From IMG/VR virus record IMGVR_UViG_3300042691_030415, positions 1 to 35,026 of that record: a stretch of DNA of 35,026 bases; one strand, given 5' to 3'. This DNA comes from a virus. Both the position numbers and the translations under genes were made by a program. Of this stretch, positions 1 to 6,351 are shown in pieces; the first letter of the stretch is position 1; each line of letters starts with the position of its first letter. The notes beneath the pieces are model-generated. The model was given only the letters and a program-made list of their open reading frames with translations, made no database searches and was not told the DNA's origin.

Positions 1-43
1 TTTTATCATCTTTTAACCAATTTTCAATCGAAAATCAAAAGTA

Positions 44-478
44 TCACCGTTTCCCGATTATCAGCATGGCCGCATCCCTCATGTGGTGTTCTCCCTTTAA
101 AGTCTTTATCCCGGTCAGCTGCTCAAAGTATTCCGGGCTGGTTTTGGTTATCCGGTAATTCGGGGTTACCATGCGATGCGGGTACCGCCTCAGTTGACAG
201 AACGCTTCCCATTCCTTTGAGTAGGCTTTCACATAGCCCACGCCTTGATCCTTTGCTTTGGTTTGAGTCCGGGCATGGTAGGCAGTCTTAATTGCTAACC
301 TCGCATCTTCAATTGTCAATTCAACATCCCAATCATTTGCCAACTCAATCACGAAAAACATCGCTTCGATATTGGATTTAAACTGGTAGACATTCGGGCT
401 TCGGCTTCCGGATTGTAAGGTTGCGATGCCGCAGGTGCTGCCGGGGTCCACTCCGATAAATAATTTAGGTCGTGCCAT
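44..478 (-). CDS. RuvC-like Holliday junction resolvase
   Basis: Probable endonuclease resolving branched DNA during phage replication or before packaging. The RNase H-like fold is suggested by the opening strand with GVDPGSTCG (first acidic residue about D11), a second acidic motif TIEDAR (about E57) and a late HHMRDAAM (about D135), the usual spacing of the RuvC/phage resolvase superfamily. Length (144 aa) fits. I chose the ATG at 476-478 (MARPKLFIG) rather than the longer reading from 517, because the longer one overlaps the upstream gene ending at 486. It is the last gene of the minus-strand replication block, downstream of a DnaB helicase. The family is fairly sure; the exact substrate is inferred. 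Confidence 0.8.
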   Translation of the reverse strand: MARPKLFIGVDPGSTCGIATLQSGSRSPNVYQFKSNIEAMFFVIELANDWDVELTIEDARLAIKTAYHARTQTKAKDQGVGYVKAYSKEWEAFCQLRRYPHRMVTPNYRITKTSPEYFEQLTGIKTLKGEHHMRDAAMLIIGKR

Positions 479-485
479 TTCGATT

Positions 486-695
486 TTAAACCCTATCAAG
501 GAAAGTTTGAAGTTCAAGAATTACCTTATCGGCTGTCTTTTGCTCATCTCGCAAAACTTGCCGGTCAGGTCCAAGAAGTTCATCGCAAATTTCGTAAAAA
601 GTTTTTCGCAAAAAAGATGCACTTCTTCGGTCCCTAAGTGCATTCAAGTAGGCGACGGCAAAAGGCCGGATTTGTGTTTTTTGTTCTTTTGTCAT
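486..695 (-). CDS. small hypothetical protein
   Basis: A 69-residue charged, probably all-helical protein (MTKEQKTQIRPFAVAYLNAL...) with no motif I recognise. It sits between the DnaB helicase gene (2 bp away) and the RuvC-like gene (7 bp away), so it is very likely co-transcribed with the replication genes and may be an accessory factor, but nothing in the sequence shows a function. Confidence 0.6.
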   Translation of the reverse strand: MTKEQKTQIRPFAVAYLNALRDRRSASFLRKTFYEICDELLGPDRQVLRDEQKTADKVILELQTFLDRV

Positions 696-697
696 GA

Positions 698-2122
698 TTA
701 GAAAATATCAAATTCATTTAAACCATTGGAAGTAATCGGCTTTGGAAACTGGGTAAATTCCGTGACTTGCCTTGCATGGTAGTCAGAAAACCTCATCACC
801 TTATTTTCAAATTTGAGCGCAAATTCACCAACCGAACCATGCCTGTTTTTGGCAAGGCTACCGACCGCAAGGCCATCAACTGGATATTCTTGATTATCGA
901 CTAAAAAGTTCCCGGTCAGGCCGTAGTATTCAGGCCTCATCAGGAAAAGAACTTGGTCAGCATCTGATTCGATGTTTCCTGATTCTCGCAAGTCGGAAAG
1001 TTGCGGTATTTTATCTGACCGCTTTTCAACCTCCCGATTCAGAGAGGAAAGGCAGACCACCGTAATGCCCAATTCTTTTGCAATGGCTTTCAGCGTTGCT
1101 GAAACTTCGCCCATCTCTTGGTCTCGATTCAGGTTTTTAAAGTTCAGGTTGCTCCCGGAAATCTTTTGCAGGTAATCCACAAAAAGAATCTGAATGCCAA
1201 ACTTTCGCTTCCAGATGTGGGCTTTGGTGCGGATGCTTTGGACTCTGATTGTTGCCGGGTCAGAAATGTAAATCGGCAGTTGTGCGGCCATCCCTTCGTA
1301 ATGGGTAAGCCTTTGCAGGTCGGTATCGGATAGCGTGTTGCTATTGCGCAACTTGATTGCCTCGACATCGGAAATATTGCTCAGAATCCTTTGCGTAATT
1401 TGTTCACCCGACATTTCAAGCGAAACCACCCCTACCGGGATGCCTGCCATTGACAAGGTTTTTATGGTGGTGGTCATCCAACTTGTTTTACCGGATCCGG
1501 GCCTTCCACCCAAAACCCAAAAGTCAGTTGGCACAAATCCACCCGTCAAAGAGTCCAAAACCTTTGAGCCAGTCGAAATACCACCGCCACCGTTTTTAAT
1601 TTTCCTTGCCCGGTTTTCTCTTTCGATTTCAATCCTTTCCTGCATGGTCAGGTCATTGGACTTGAAATTGTTGGTCATTACATCTGATACCCCCTTTTGA
1701 ACAAATTCGGCAACTTCGAAAATATCCTCTTTTTCGTTTAGGCTTTTGGAAATGCCTTCGGTAACGACTTGGTTAATTTTACCCCGAATGTATTGCTCGA
1801 GTAGAATCCGGGAATGGACTTCAACATAAGCTGCAGTTGAAACCTTCATGGCCAAAAATCCAAGTTGCGTTGCGCCTCCGGCTTGTTCGTAGGCGCCCTC
1901 TTTTCTCAGGGTTTTGGCCAAAGTGATGGTATCAATCTGAATCCCATCGGCTGACATTTTTTGCAGCGTTTGGAAAAGAATTTGATTTGCCGGATTGGTA
2001 AAGCAATCTGCAGTCGGTAAAATATCCAATGCCTTTATTAAGGCTTGGCCATCTAAAATCATTGCTCCTAAAACTGCGTATTCAGTTTCAAGGCTTTCAT
2101 CGTAAATTGGTTTTGCTGTCAT
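698..2122 (-). CDS. dnaB: replicative DNA helicase, DnaB family
   Basis: Hexameric 5'-3' helicase that unwinds the phage replication fork. The protein (474 aa) has the DnaB N-terminal helical domain (residues about 8-110, starting LETEYAVLGAMILDG), a linker, and a RecA-like ATPase domain with Walker A GGRPGSGKTS (about 205-214), Walker B ILFVDYL (about 312-318) and the H4 region with SDLRESGNIESDAD (about 376-389). Length equals that of bacterial DnaB, with no sign of an intein. Its ATG (2120-2122) overlaps the stop of the upstream initiator-like gene by 4 bp, so the two are probably translationally coupled. Confidence 0.95.
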   Translation of the reverse strand: MTAKPIYDESLETEYAVLGAMILDGQALIKALDILPTADCFTNPANQILFQTLQKMSADGIQIDTITLAKTLRKEGAYEQAGGATQLGFLAMKVSTAAYVEVHSRILLEQYIRGKINQVVTEGISKSLNEKEDIFEVAEFVQKGVSDVMTNNFKSNDLTMQERIEIERENRARKIKNGGGGISTGSKVLDSLTGGFVPTDFWVLGGRPGSGKTSWMTTTIKTLSMAGIPVGVVSLEMSGEQITQRILSNISDVEAIKLRNSNTLSDTDLQRLTHYEGMAAQLPIYISDPATIRVQSIRTKAHIWKRKFGIQILFVDYLQKISGSNLNFKNLNRDQEMGEVSATLKAIAKELGITVVCLSSLNREVEKRSDKIPQLSDLRESGNIESDADQVLFLMRPEYYGLTGNFLVDNQEYPVDGLAVGSLAKNRHGSVGEFALKFENKVMRFSDYHARQVTEFTQFPKPITSNGLNEFDIF

Positions 2123-2847
2123 GGTCTGGATCGGGGGTTAATTTTTGTTTCTGTTTGAAAGTTTGAAAAGCCAGGTATGGCCGGATTGTTTTGGTCCTTT
2201 ATTAGCCAATTGCGCAAGGTTAGGTTCACGCTGACATAATCAAGTTTCCGCTTGTTCTCCATTGCCAAAAGTTTGTTGATTATCTGTTCCCGGTCAAATT
2301 CGGCAGCTATGCTTTCGGCTTGTTCGTAAGTCAGTTGTTTGTCAAGTTTGGCAACCCTTGGGCAGTTTTGTTTTATCCATTCTTGCATGGGATGGATTTT
2401 TTCCTCTGGCTTGATTTCTTGTTTTACTTTTTTTGTCTTTATGTTATCTGTTGTAGGTTGTAGGTTAATATATGGGTGTAGGTTGTGGTTCGCATGCGGT
2501 ATAGGTAGCGGTTCACTTTGTGGTATTGTAGAGGTATCGGTAGCGGTGTATTTTAATACCTCTATTTTTATCTTTGGAGCCTTCCACATATTCTCACCTT
2601 TTTGATAAACCAACAAGCCCCACGCCTGCAAATCATCTAAGCATTGGTAATAGGTTTTTTTACTCCCAATGCAGGAACCAGTCATGCCTAAATCAATAGG
2701 ACATTTAAACCATTCTACCCAATTGTTACGATTGTTTTGATTGAGCAGAAACATGTATAGGCTAATATGCTGCGGCTTAAAATCGTATTTCTGACTAAAA
2801 ACGATTGAGTAAAAAGCCGAAATCTGATGAAATCCGTTAATCCTCAT
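2119..2847 (-). CDS. replication initiation protein, winged-helix N terminus
   Basis: Probable phage replication initiator or helicase loader. The N-terminal about 100 residues (FHQISAFYSIVFSQ, HISLYMFLLNQNN, GSKKTYYQCLDDLQAWGLL) look like the winged-helix domain of initiator proteins in Bacteroidota phages, followed by a low-complexity linker and a helical C-terminal part (LTYEQAESIAAEF...LDYVSVNLTLRNWLIKD) resembling DnaD/DnaT-type helicase-loading tails. I chose the ATG at 2845-2847 because the longer reading would begin at 2904 inside a strong RNA hairpin (2858-2922). Its stop overlaps the DnaB start (ATGA), which supports a loader role. The function is inferred from architecture and position. 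Confidence 0.65.
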   Translation of the reverse strand: MRINGFHQISAFYSIVFSQKYDFKPQHISLYMFLLNQNNRNNWVEWFKCPIDLGMTGSCIGSKKTYYQCLDDLQAWGLLVYQKGENMWKAPKIKIEVLKYTATDTSTIPQSEPLPIPHANHNLHPYINLQPTTDNIKTKKVKQEIKPEEKIHPMQEWIKQNCPRVAKLDKQLTYEQAESIAAEFDREQIINKLLAMENKRKLDYVSVNLTLRNWLIKDQNNPAIPGFSNFQTETKINPRSRP

Positions 2848-2857
2848 AAAACAAAAA

Positions 2858-2922
2858 CCCCATCCGGTTTTCCTGCGTGGAACCAGCGAAGGTAAACGCT
2901 GCACAGTACTGGCCGAATGGGG
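2858..2922 (-). ncRNA. structured 5' leader of the replication initiator mRNA
   Basis: A 10 bp outer stem (2858-2867 with 2913-2922) encloses two small hairpins: 2870-2873/2879-2882 with a 5 nt loop, and CAGCG/CGCTG at 2884-2888/2897-2901. Read as minus-strand RNA the one imperfect outer pair (2864/2916) is a G.U wobble; read as plus-strand RNA it would be a C.A mismatch, so the structure suits a minus transcript. The stem is followed by a T-rich run and then the initiator ATG (2847), so it could act as an attenuator or a regulatory leader. The class is not one I recognise. Confidence 0.5.
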
Positions 2923-2985
2923 CTTTTAAAAATCTTCATTACCTTTATTTTTTACCCGGGTTCCAATCGGGGTCTTTCGACACCG

Positions 2986-2993
2986 CAAAGTTA
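2986..2993 (-). promoter_or_regulatory. -7 element for the replication operon
   Basis: Minus-strand TAACTTTG matches the Bacteroidota -7 consensus TAnnTTTG. It lies about 140 bp upstream of the initiator ATG and upstream of the structured leader, so transcription from it would include the leader. The -33 region overlaps the T tract of the preceding terminator and is a poor match. Confidence 0.45.
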
Positions 2994-3010
2994 AAAAAGT
3001 TTTTGGAAAT

Positions 3011-3036
3011 AAAAAAACCCTCCGAATTTCAGAGGG
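3011..3036 (-). terminator. intrinsic terminator of the upstream minus-strand genes
   Basis: On the minus strand CCCTC (3036-3032) pairs with GAGGG (3022-3018), with an internal GAA/TTC, followed by seven T residues (3017-3011). It directly follows the stop of the gene at 3074-3376 and precedes the next promoter, separating the tRNA/small-gene unit from the replication unit. Confidence 0.75.
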
Positions 3037-3073
3037 CGTTTCCACCGTTTAACTGTATCAAAAAGTAATGGTA

Positions 3074-3376
3074 TTACTCGGCCAATTTCCGATACTTTTT
3101 TTCGTTCTGCAAAACCTCAATCAGCCTTTTAAGACAGGCCAATTCCGCCTCTTCGTACGATTGAAACCCAAGTACACCGCCAATGTCATGAATGTCGTAC
3201 TCATAGACACCTCTACTGTCGTAGGTATCCACAATCCGAAATTTCAGCCAGCTATGCTTTTCCCGGATATACCGGAATGCAGCGGAAAAGCTGACATACA
3301 ATGTAGGAGTTTCCATGCCCAATAACCTGAGCGAAACAACCTCATTAAGTGGCACCCTGTCTAAATCGTTACTCAT
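3074..3376 (-). CDS. conserved small phage protein
   Basis: This 100-residue protein has the layout of a small family frequent in Bacteroidota phages: a segment ending in an REKH motif (FRYIREKHSW), a middle stretch with tyrosines (YEYDIHDIGG) and a C-terminal helix starting with SYEEAE and ending in LKRLIEVL. The family has no known function that I can name. Its ATG overlaps the stop of the upstream gene by 4 bp (ATGA), so the pair is translationally coupled, and an intrinsic terminator follows at 3011-3036. Confidence 0.75.
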   Translation of the reverse strand: MSNDLDRVPLNEVVSLRLLGMETPTLYVSFSAAFRYIREKHSWLKFRIVDTYDSRGVYEYDIHDIGGVLGFQSYEEAELACLKRLIEVLQNEKKYRKLAE

Positions 3377-3681
3377 GATGCTTCCTTTTCCGGAAATTCA
3401 AATGCGTTGAGGTGGTCGAGGTACAACTCCAATTCGGCATCTTCCATTTCAAATATTTTCCAAACCAATTCAATCAAGGCATGGTTTGTTTCTTCCTCGG
3501 CCACAACGGTTGCCGGACCCAAAGACTTGTGAACTGCCTTTTCCATCTCCAGAGCCGATGCCATCAAGCGGTTGAAGTGCATCTTCATTTCGTTCTTTAG
3601 AATCTTATCTCCGTACTTAATCACGGTGCCGGATTCGATTACACCCTTGACGAAAAAGAAAAACTTTGTGAAATCTCGCAT
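3373..3681 (-). CDS. hypothetical protein, coupled pair
   Basis: A 102-residue acidic, mostly helical protein (MRDFTKFFFFVKGVIESG...) with no recognised domain. It starts just downstream of the tRNA-like cluster and its stop overlaps the start of the next gene. The hydrophobic FFFFV run near the N terminus is too short for a membrane segment. Function unknown. Confidence 0.65.
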   Translation of the reverse strand: MRDFTKFFFFVKGVIESGTVIKYGDKILKNEMKMHFNRLMASALEMEKAVHKSLGPATVVAEEETNHALIELVWKIFEMEDAELELYLDHLNAFEFPEKEAS

Positions 3682-3730
3682 TTTGTTTTTTATGTTAAAA
3701 TCTCTTTCCTGATGTCAGTAAAATGATAGC

Positions 3731-3829
3731 GGTGGGATCGGGAGTCGAACCCGTAACCATACAACTTACTGATTTTACAGGCGAGTCGGCCTAACTCTCG
3801 CTGTATGTGTGCAACCAACGCACCCCACC
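3731..3829 (-). tRNA. tRNA-like gene 1, expanded anticodon region
   Basis: On the minus strand the ends form a 7 bp acceptor stem (GGTGGGG with TCCCACC, one G.U). A T arm with the TTCGACT loop lies between CGGG and CCCG, and a D-like arm GTGC/GCAC carries a GTTGGTT loop. Where an anticodon arm is expected there is a stem CATACA/TGTATG enclosing 38 nt instead of 7, which contains its own hairpin GCGAG/CTCGC. The D arm also crowds the acceptor, so positions 8-9 are not normal. No anticodon can be assigned with confidence. It could be a tRNA with a small insertion, a degraded tRNA or a tRNA mimic. Confidence 0.55.
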
Positions 3830-3856
3830 GAGTGACTAATTATTTCTTTTTTAGCG

Positions 3857-3960
3857 GATGGGGGCAGGACTCGAACCATGCATCTTTTACTTACTTTCTT
3901 TTCGGCCAGACTGTACACATCCTAATAAGTAACTGCTTTAACCACTTAAGCCACCCCACC
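3857..3960 (-). tRNA. tRNA-like gene 2, expanded anticodon region
   Basis: Minus strand: acceptor GGTGGGG/CCCCATC (7 bp, one G.U), a good D arm GCTT/AAGC, and a T arm with TTCGAGT loop (GG/CC plus GCA/TGC with a bulged T). The anticodon position holds a stem TTACTTA/TAAGTAA; counting from its five outer pairs, 36 nt replace the 7 nt loop. The GGCCGA hexamer in this insert also occurs in the insert of tRNA-like gene 1. The spacer repeat at 3961 abuts the 5' end. Isotype not assignable. Confidence 0.55.
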
Positions 3961-3984
3961 GTTTTGCCGTCTTTCCGGCTGTCA
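3961..3984 (-). repeat. spacer repeat copy A before tRNA-like gene 2
   Basis: A 17 nt segment (GTTTTGCCGTCTTTCCG, 3961-3977), followed after zero or one base by GCTGTCA, is repeated at 4156-4180. Each copy abuts the 5' end of a tRNA-like gene. On the minus strand copy A forms a small hairpin GCCG/CGGC with a 6 nt loop. It may be a processing or leader element. Confidence 0.6.
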
Positions 3985-4018
3985 TTCCTATTATTTGGTA
4001 AGGGTGGAACATCCTTGT

Positions 4019-4155
4019 AGTCAGGACAGGATTCGAACCTGTAAGTTTGTACGACCTCTTTTACAACCTTATGATTAGGGTAACGTAGGTCTTTGAGAAC
4101 GTTCCTTTTTCTAAACACTTGGTGTCGCTGCGTCTACCAATTCCGCCACCTGACC
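4019..4155 (-). tRNA. tRNA-like gene 3, Leu-type D arm, expanded anticodon region
   Basis: Minus strand: acceptor GGTCAGG/CCTGACT (one G.U), D arm TGGCGGAATTGGTAGACGC that is almost identical to bacterial tRNA-Leu, and a perfect T arm ACAGG-TTCGAAT-CCTGT. Length is 137 nt against about 85-90 for tRNA-Leu. A stem GCGAC/GTCGT encloses 68 nt. Alternatively the first seven of these (ACCAAGT) could be an anticodon loop with CAA (Leu), but then only three of five stem pairs form and the variable arm is huge. No CCA is encoded. Confidence 0.6.
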
Positions 4156-4180
4156 GTTTTGCCGTCTTTCCGAGCTGTCA
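4156..4180 (-). repeat. spacer repeat copy B before tRNA-like gene 3
   Basis: Second copy of the spacer found at 3961-3984: the first 17 nt are identical, then one extra A, then GCTGTCA. It abuts the 5' end of tRNA-like gene 3 exactly as copy A abuts gene 2, which suggests the tRNA-like units arose by duplication or share a processing signal. Confidence 0.6.
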
Positions 4181-4230
4181 GTGCTGTATTGTCTATTGGG
4201 AATCCTTAGTCACCCGAACCCAGTAATTTA

Positions 4231-4461
4231 TCAATCCAAATTCTTAAACTTTGGCCCCTTCTTCGCCTCCTCCAGGTTCTTTGCCAACTCCAGATTTTTG
4301 GAATTATCAATCAACATCAGCCGGCCATTTTCAAGTTGGATGTCCTGAAACTTGCGCAAAAGCAAATCCCTGCGAACTAAATGGTACCTTATATTAGAAC
4401 TCAGGTTTTCGTACTTCCTGACGAAGGCGAGAACCGAGATGGGTAGATTCGTAAAACTCAT
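4231..4461 (-). CDS. hypothetical protein, first leftward gene
   Basis: A 76-residue, charged helical protein (MSFTNLPISVLAFVRKYENL...). I chose the ATG at 4459-4461 rather than the upstream reading from 4509, because the promoter -7 box TACTTTTG (4486-4479) and the divergent control region lie upstream of 4461. As the first gene of the leftward unit facing the rightward early operon it occupies the position where phages often keep a regulator, but no DNA-binding motif can be seen. Function unknown. Confidence 0.55.
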   Translation of the reverse strand: MSFTNLPISVLAFVRKYENLSSNIRYHLVRRDLLLRKFQDIQLENGRLMLIDNSKNLELAKNLEEAKKGPKFKNLD

Positions 4462-4526
4462 TTTCAAAAATATTTTTGCAAAAGTAAAACCAACTAATTT
4501 AATTTGCAAAACATTTTTAAAAACAA
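4462..4526. promoter_or_regulatory. divergent early control region
   Basis: Leftward promoter: -33 TTTG (4510-4507) and -7 TACTTTTG (4486-4479) with a 20 bp spacer, a close match to the Bacteroidota consensus. Rightward promoter: TTTTTG (4473-4478) and a degenerate -7 TAATTTG (4500-4506). The two overlap, so they probably compete. A perfect 14 bp palindrome CAAAAATATTTTTG (4465-4478) lies between them and is a candidate operator; the same palindrome recurs at 8106-8119. Confidence 0.6.
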
Positions 4527-5162
4527 ATGGAAGTCAAAAGAAGAACAGTCGAACTTGTATCGGGGATGCGGTTCGGTATCGGTGTCGGTAAGTTCACCGT
4601 TGAAAAAGTAACTGACGAACTTTGTCAGGTCTCTTACAATCGGAAAGCCGGAAGCGAGGTTGAATCGACCTTTTACATACAGCCTGAACCGCTGAGGAAC
4701 CTCATTCAAATCGAGGAAACCGAAAGGCTTCTGAAAAATGCAGAGGAAAAAGCCCGGTATTGGAAGCAGGAAAGGAATGACTGGCACAAGCGGAATATGG
4801 AATGCCATATTAAACTTGACAAGGCCGAAAAGTTAGCGCAGCATTGGCAGGATGACCGCAATCGGGAAACCGAGAAACTGAAAGAGTGCCAAAACCAAAT
4901 GAAGGCTCAAGAACTTCTGCATTTGGATAGACTCAATGCCAAAGGTGCATACATTGATGATCTCAATCAAAGACTTTTGGACCTTAACAAAATAACCATC
5001 GAAAAAGACGATGCGATTAAGGTGGCCAAACGGGAAATTAGGGAACTGGAAGACGATTTGGCCGCAGCCAAAAGGAAATACCGAAAGGATATGTTTTTGG
5101 TAGGCTTGGCCAATGTAGTGTTTTTCCTTGGCTTTGCCGCTTATATCGCTTGCTTTGTATGA
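4527..5162 (+). CDS. coiled-coil protein with C-terminal membrane anchor
   Basis: First gene of the rightward early operon, 211 aa. Residues about 1-55 form a small N-terminal region with basic and beta-prone sequence (RFGIGVGKFTVEKV). About 55-185 are highly charged heptad-like helix (long coiled coil). The C terminus (LVGLANVVFFLGFAAYIACF) is a single hydrophobic transmembrane segment with almost nothing after it, so the long coiled coil would project into the cytoplasm. I do not recognise the family. An early tail-anchored protein might act on the host membrane or superinfection, but this is only inference. Its stop overlaps the next start (ATGA). Confidence 0.7.
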   Translation: MEVKRRTVELVSGMRFGIGVGKFTVEKVTDELCQVSYNRKAGSEVESTFYIQPEPLRNLIQIEETERLLKNAEEKARYWKQERNDWHKRNMECHIKLDKAEKLAQHWQDDRNRETEKLKECQNQMKAQELLHLDRLNAKGAYIDDLNQRLLDLNKITIEKDDAIKVAKREIRELEDDLAAAKRKYRKDMFLVGLANVVFFLGFAAYIACFV

Positions 5163-5419
5163 GCAAAAAAATTTATAAGGAATTTGCATCGGCAAACATT
5201 ATCGGTGTAACCTTAGAACACAATGGGTTTCAAGGCGGTGATGCCGGGCATGGTGGTTTTGTTCGCTTGGTTATTCAAAATTTGTCTTCAACATTTATGC
5301 AAGTTAATGGGCAGATGTCTGAAGAATTTGAACTTGTATTTAGAGGCACAACAGAGCGAGAAACATTTTTATCCGCATTAAAAATGGTCGTTGAAGAACT
5401 TGACAAAAACGATGTATGA
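5159..5419 (+). CDS. small hypothetical protein
   Basis: An 86-residue protein (MSKKIYKEFASANIIGVTLEHNG...). The ATG at 5159 overlaps the previous stop (ATGA) and is preferred to the ATG 9 bp upstream. It has an alternating beta-like N-terminal half and a C-terminal helix (ERETFLSALKMVVEEL). No recognised domain. It is tightly coupled on both sides, so it belongs to the phage early operon. Confidence 0.65.
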   Translation: MSKKIYKEFASANIIGVTLEHNGFQGGDAGHGGFVRLVIQNLSSTFMQVNGQMSEEFELVFRGTTERETFLSALKMVVEELDKNDV

Positions 5420-5772
5420 CGCTCGGAGATTTCAAAAAACACATCGAGCGCTTTCCGATTGGAACCCAATTCAAATTTGGCATTTCTGAACCTTTCTCAT
5501 GGCGAGGGGTCTATGCTGAAGTAGCTTTTGCAATTACCGAAAACCCGATGACTCGGGAAGAGGTATTGGCCAAAATTCGGCTTGCTTACCGGGGTACTTT
5601 CTTCGGCTACAAAGGTGGCGAGTATAGTTATGATGACGACACAGATGTTCACTTTGAACCCGATAGTAAAACTTGGACTGACGGTGGTTATGTGTCAGGT
5701 TGGATTGCTCGAATTGAGAATCAGGAAGAATACAAGACTCAGGAGCATAGGCTTGTTAAGTTGGCTTTTTGA
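5416..5772 (+). CDS. conserved phage protein of the SxRGxY type
   Basis: The 118 aa protein has the pattern of a small phage family: an N-terminal helix (LGDFKKHIERFPIGTQFKFG), a motif EPFSWRGVYAEVAF resembling the PxSYRGYYxDLAF motif, and a later GYKGGEYSYDDDTDV segment. Members occur in phages of varied hosts; the function is unknown. It is coupled to the preceding gene by ATGA. Its TGA stop sits inside the first R''-like box of the cassette array (TGATAAC, 5770-5776), so it is either the last native gene before the array or itself the remnant of a cassette. Confidence 0.7.
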   Translation: MTLGDFKKHIERFPIGTQFKFGISEPFSWRGVYAEVAFAITENPMTREEVLAKIRLAYRGTFFGYKGGEYSYDDDTDVHFEPDSKTWTDGGYVSGWIARIENQEEYKTQEHRLVKLAF

Positions 5773-5855
5773 TAACGTTTTGCAGATAGGCGAAGGCACA
5801 AATAGCGTTGGCATTGTGCGGTTGGATTTGGGCTTTTGCTTATGTGCTGTTAGCT
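5770..5855 (+). repeat. attC-like site 1
   Basis: R''-like TGATAAC (5770-5776) and R'-like GTTAGCT (5849-5855). Arms 5782-5795 and 5833-5847 pair over 12-13 positions with one unpaired G, like the extrahelical bases of attC. A terminal hairpin GCACAA/TTGTGC lies at 5796-5801/5814-5819. The predicted cut is after G5849. Confidence 0.7.
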
Positions 5856-5886
5856 GCCGTTTTTTAACAATAAACAAATTTTTAAA

Positions 5887-6210
5887 ATGAATACAAAAGG
5901 AAACAATTTAGACACAGTAACAGAAAGATTGGTAGATGCTATTCTTTCAGATAATTTTTTGCAAAGGGATAAACTTATTCCAAGATGTAGAGCAATAATC
6001 CAAGCGTGGGTAAAAGCAAACGATAGACCCTCTAATTATGACGAACCTCAAACCTCTAATGGCAAATTGCAAAAAACTGTCGAACAAAGAGGAATTGAAA
6101 AAGAATATTGGCGGGCAAAATTAATTGAGGTTGTAGGTAAAGAAAATATGCAGCCCTATTATGATGAGTTAAAAAACAAACTAATTGATACGGGTTATCT
6201 GTCTTCCTAA
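5887..6210 (+). CDS. cassette 1 protein, unknown
   Basis: A 107-residue hydrophilic helical protein (MNTKGNNLDTVTERLVDAIL...), AT-rich compared with the phage genes around it. The start lies 37 bp after the preceding R' box behind an A-rich leader, and the stop is 6 bp before the next R'' box, the usual packing of an integron cassette. I do not recognise the family. The C-terminal half (EYWRAKLIEVVGKENMQPYYDELKNKL) is a plausible amphipathic helix pair. Confidence 0.65.
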   Translation: MNTKGNNLDTVTERLVDAILSDNFLQRDKLIPRCRAIIQAWVKANDRPSNYDEPQTSNGKLQKTVEQRGIEKEYWRAKLIEVVGKENMQPYYDELKNKLIDTGYLSS

Positions 6211-6216
6211 AATGGC

Positions 6217-6351
6217 AGCTAACGCTTGCCCTGCTTTGCGATGGGCTGGACTTGAAAGAACAAAATTAACTTTTAGAACAAAATAAAATGGAAAGCACAA
6301 AAGATTCAAATCAGCACGAAAGCCAGCCTATTGCAAAACAGGCTGTTATGG
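6217..6351 (+). repeat. attC-like site 2, carries a start codon in its loop
   Basis: R''-like AGCTAAC (6217-6223) and R'-like GTTATGG (6345-6351). Arms 6229-6249 and 6323-6342 match at 17 of 20 positions; two of the differences are G.T pairs on the top strand. The 73 nt loop (6250-6322) contains an A-rich leader and the ATG at 6288, from which a reading frame runs through the right arm into the next cassette gene. Confidence 0.75.

Noticed and set aside
698-2122. Intein or intron in dnaB
   Set aside because: Walker A, Walker B and H4 motifs are at normal spacing and total length is normal.
2848-2904. Longer N terminus of the replication initiator (start at 2904)
   Set aside because: It would run through the strong leader structure and adds a basic, unrelated-looking segment; the ATG at 2847 follows the structure directly.
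3805-4118. ORFs across the tRNA-like cluster
   Set aside because: They overlap the acceptor and T arms of the tRNA-like genes and have no start context or coding character.
5269-5281. GTTATTCAAAA as the possible start of a cassette ending at attC-like site 1
   Set aside because: It is close to the expected GTTATCAAAAA but lies within a coherent coding sequence that is coupled to both neighbours, and has an extra T.
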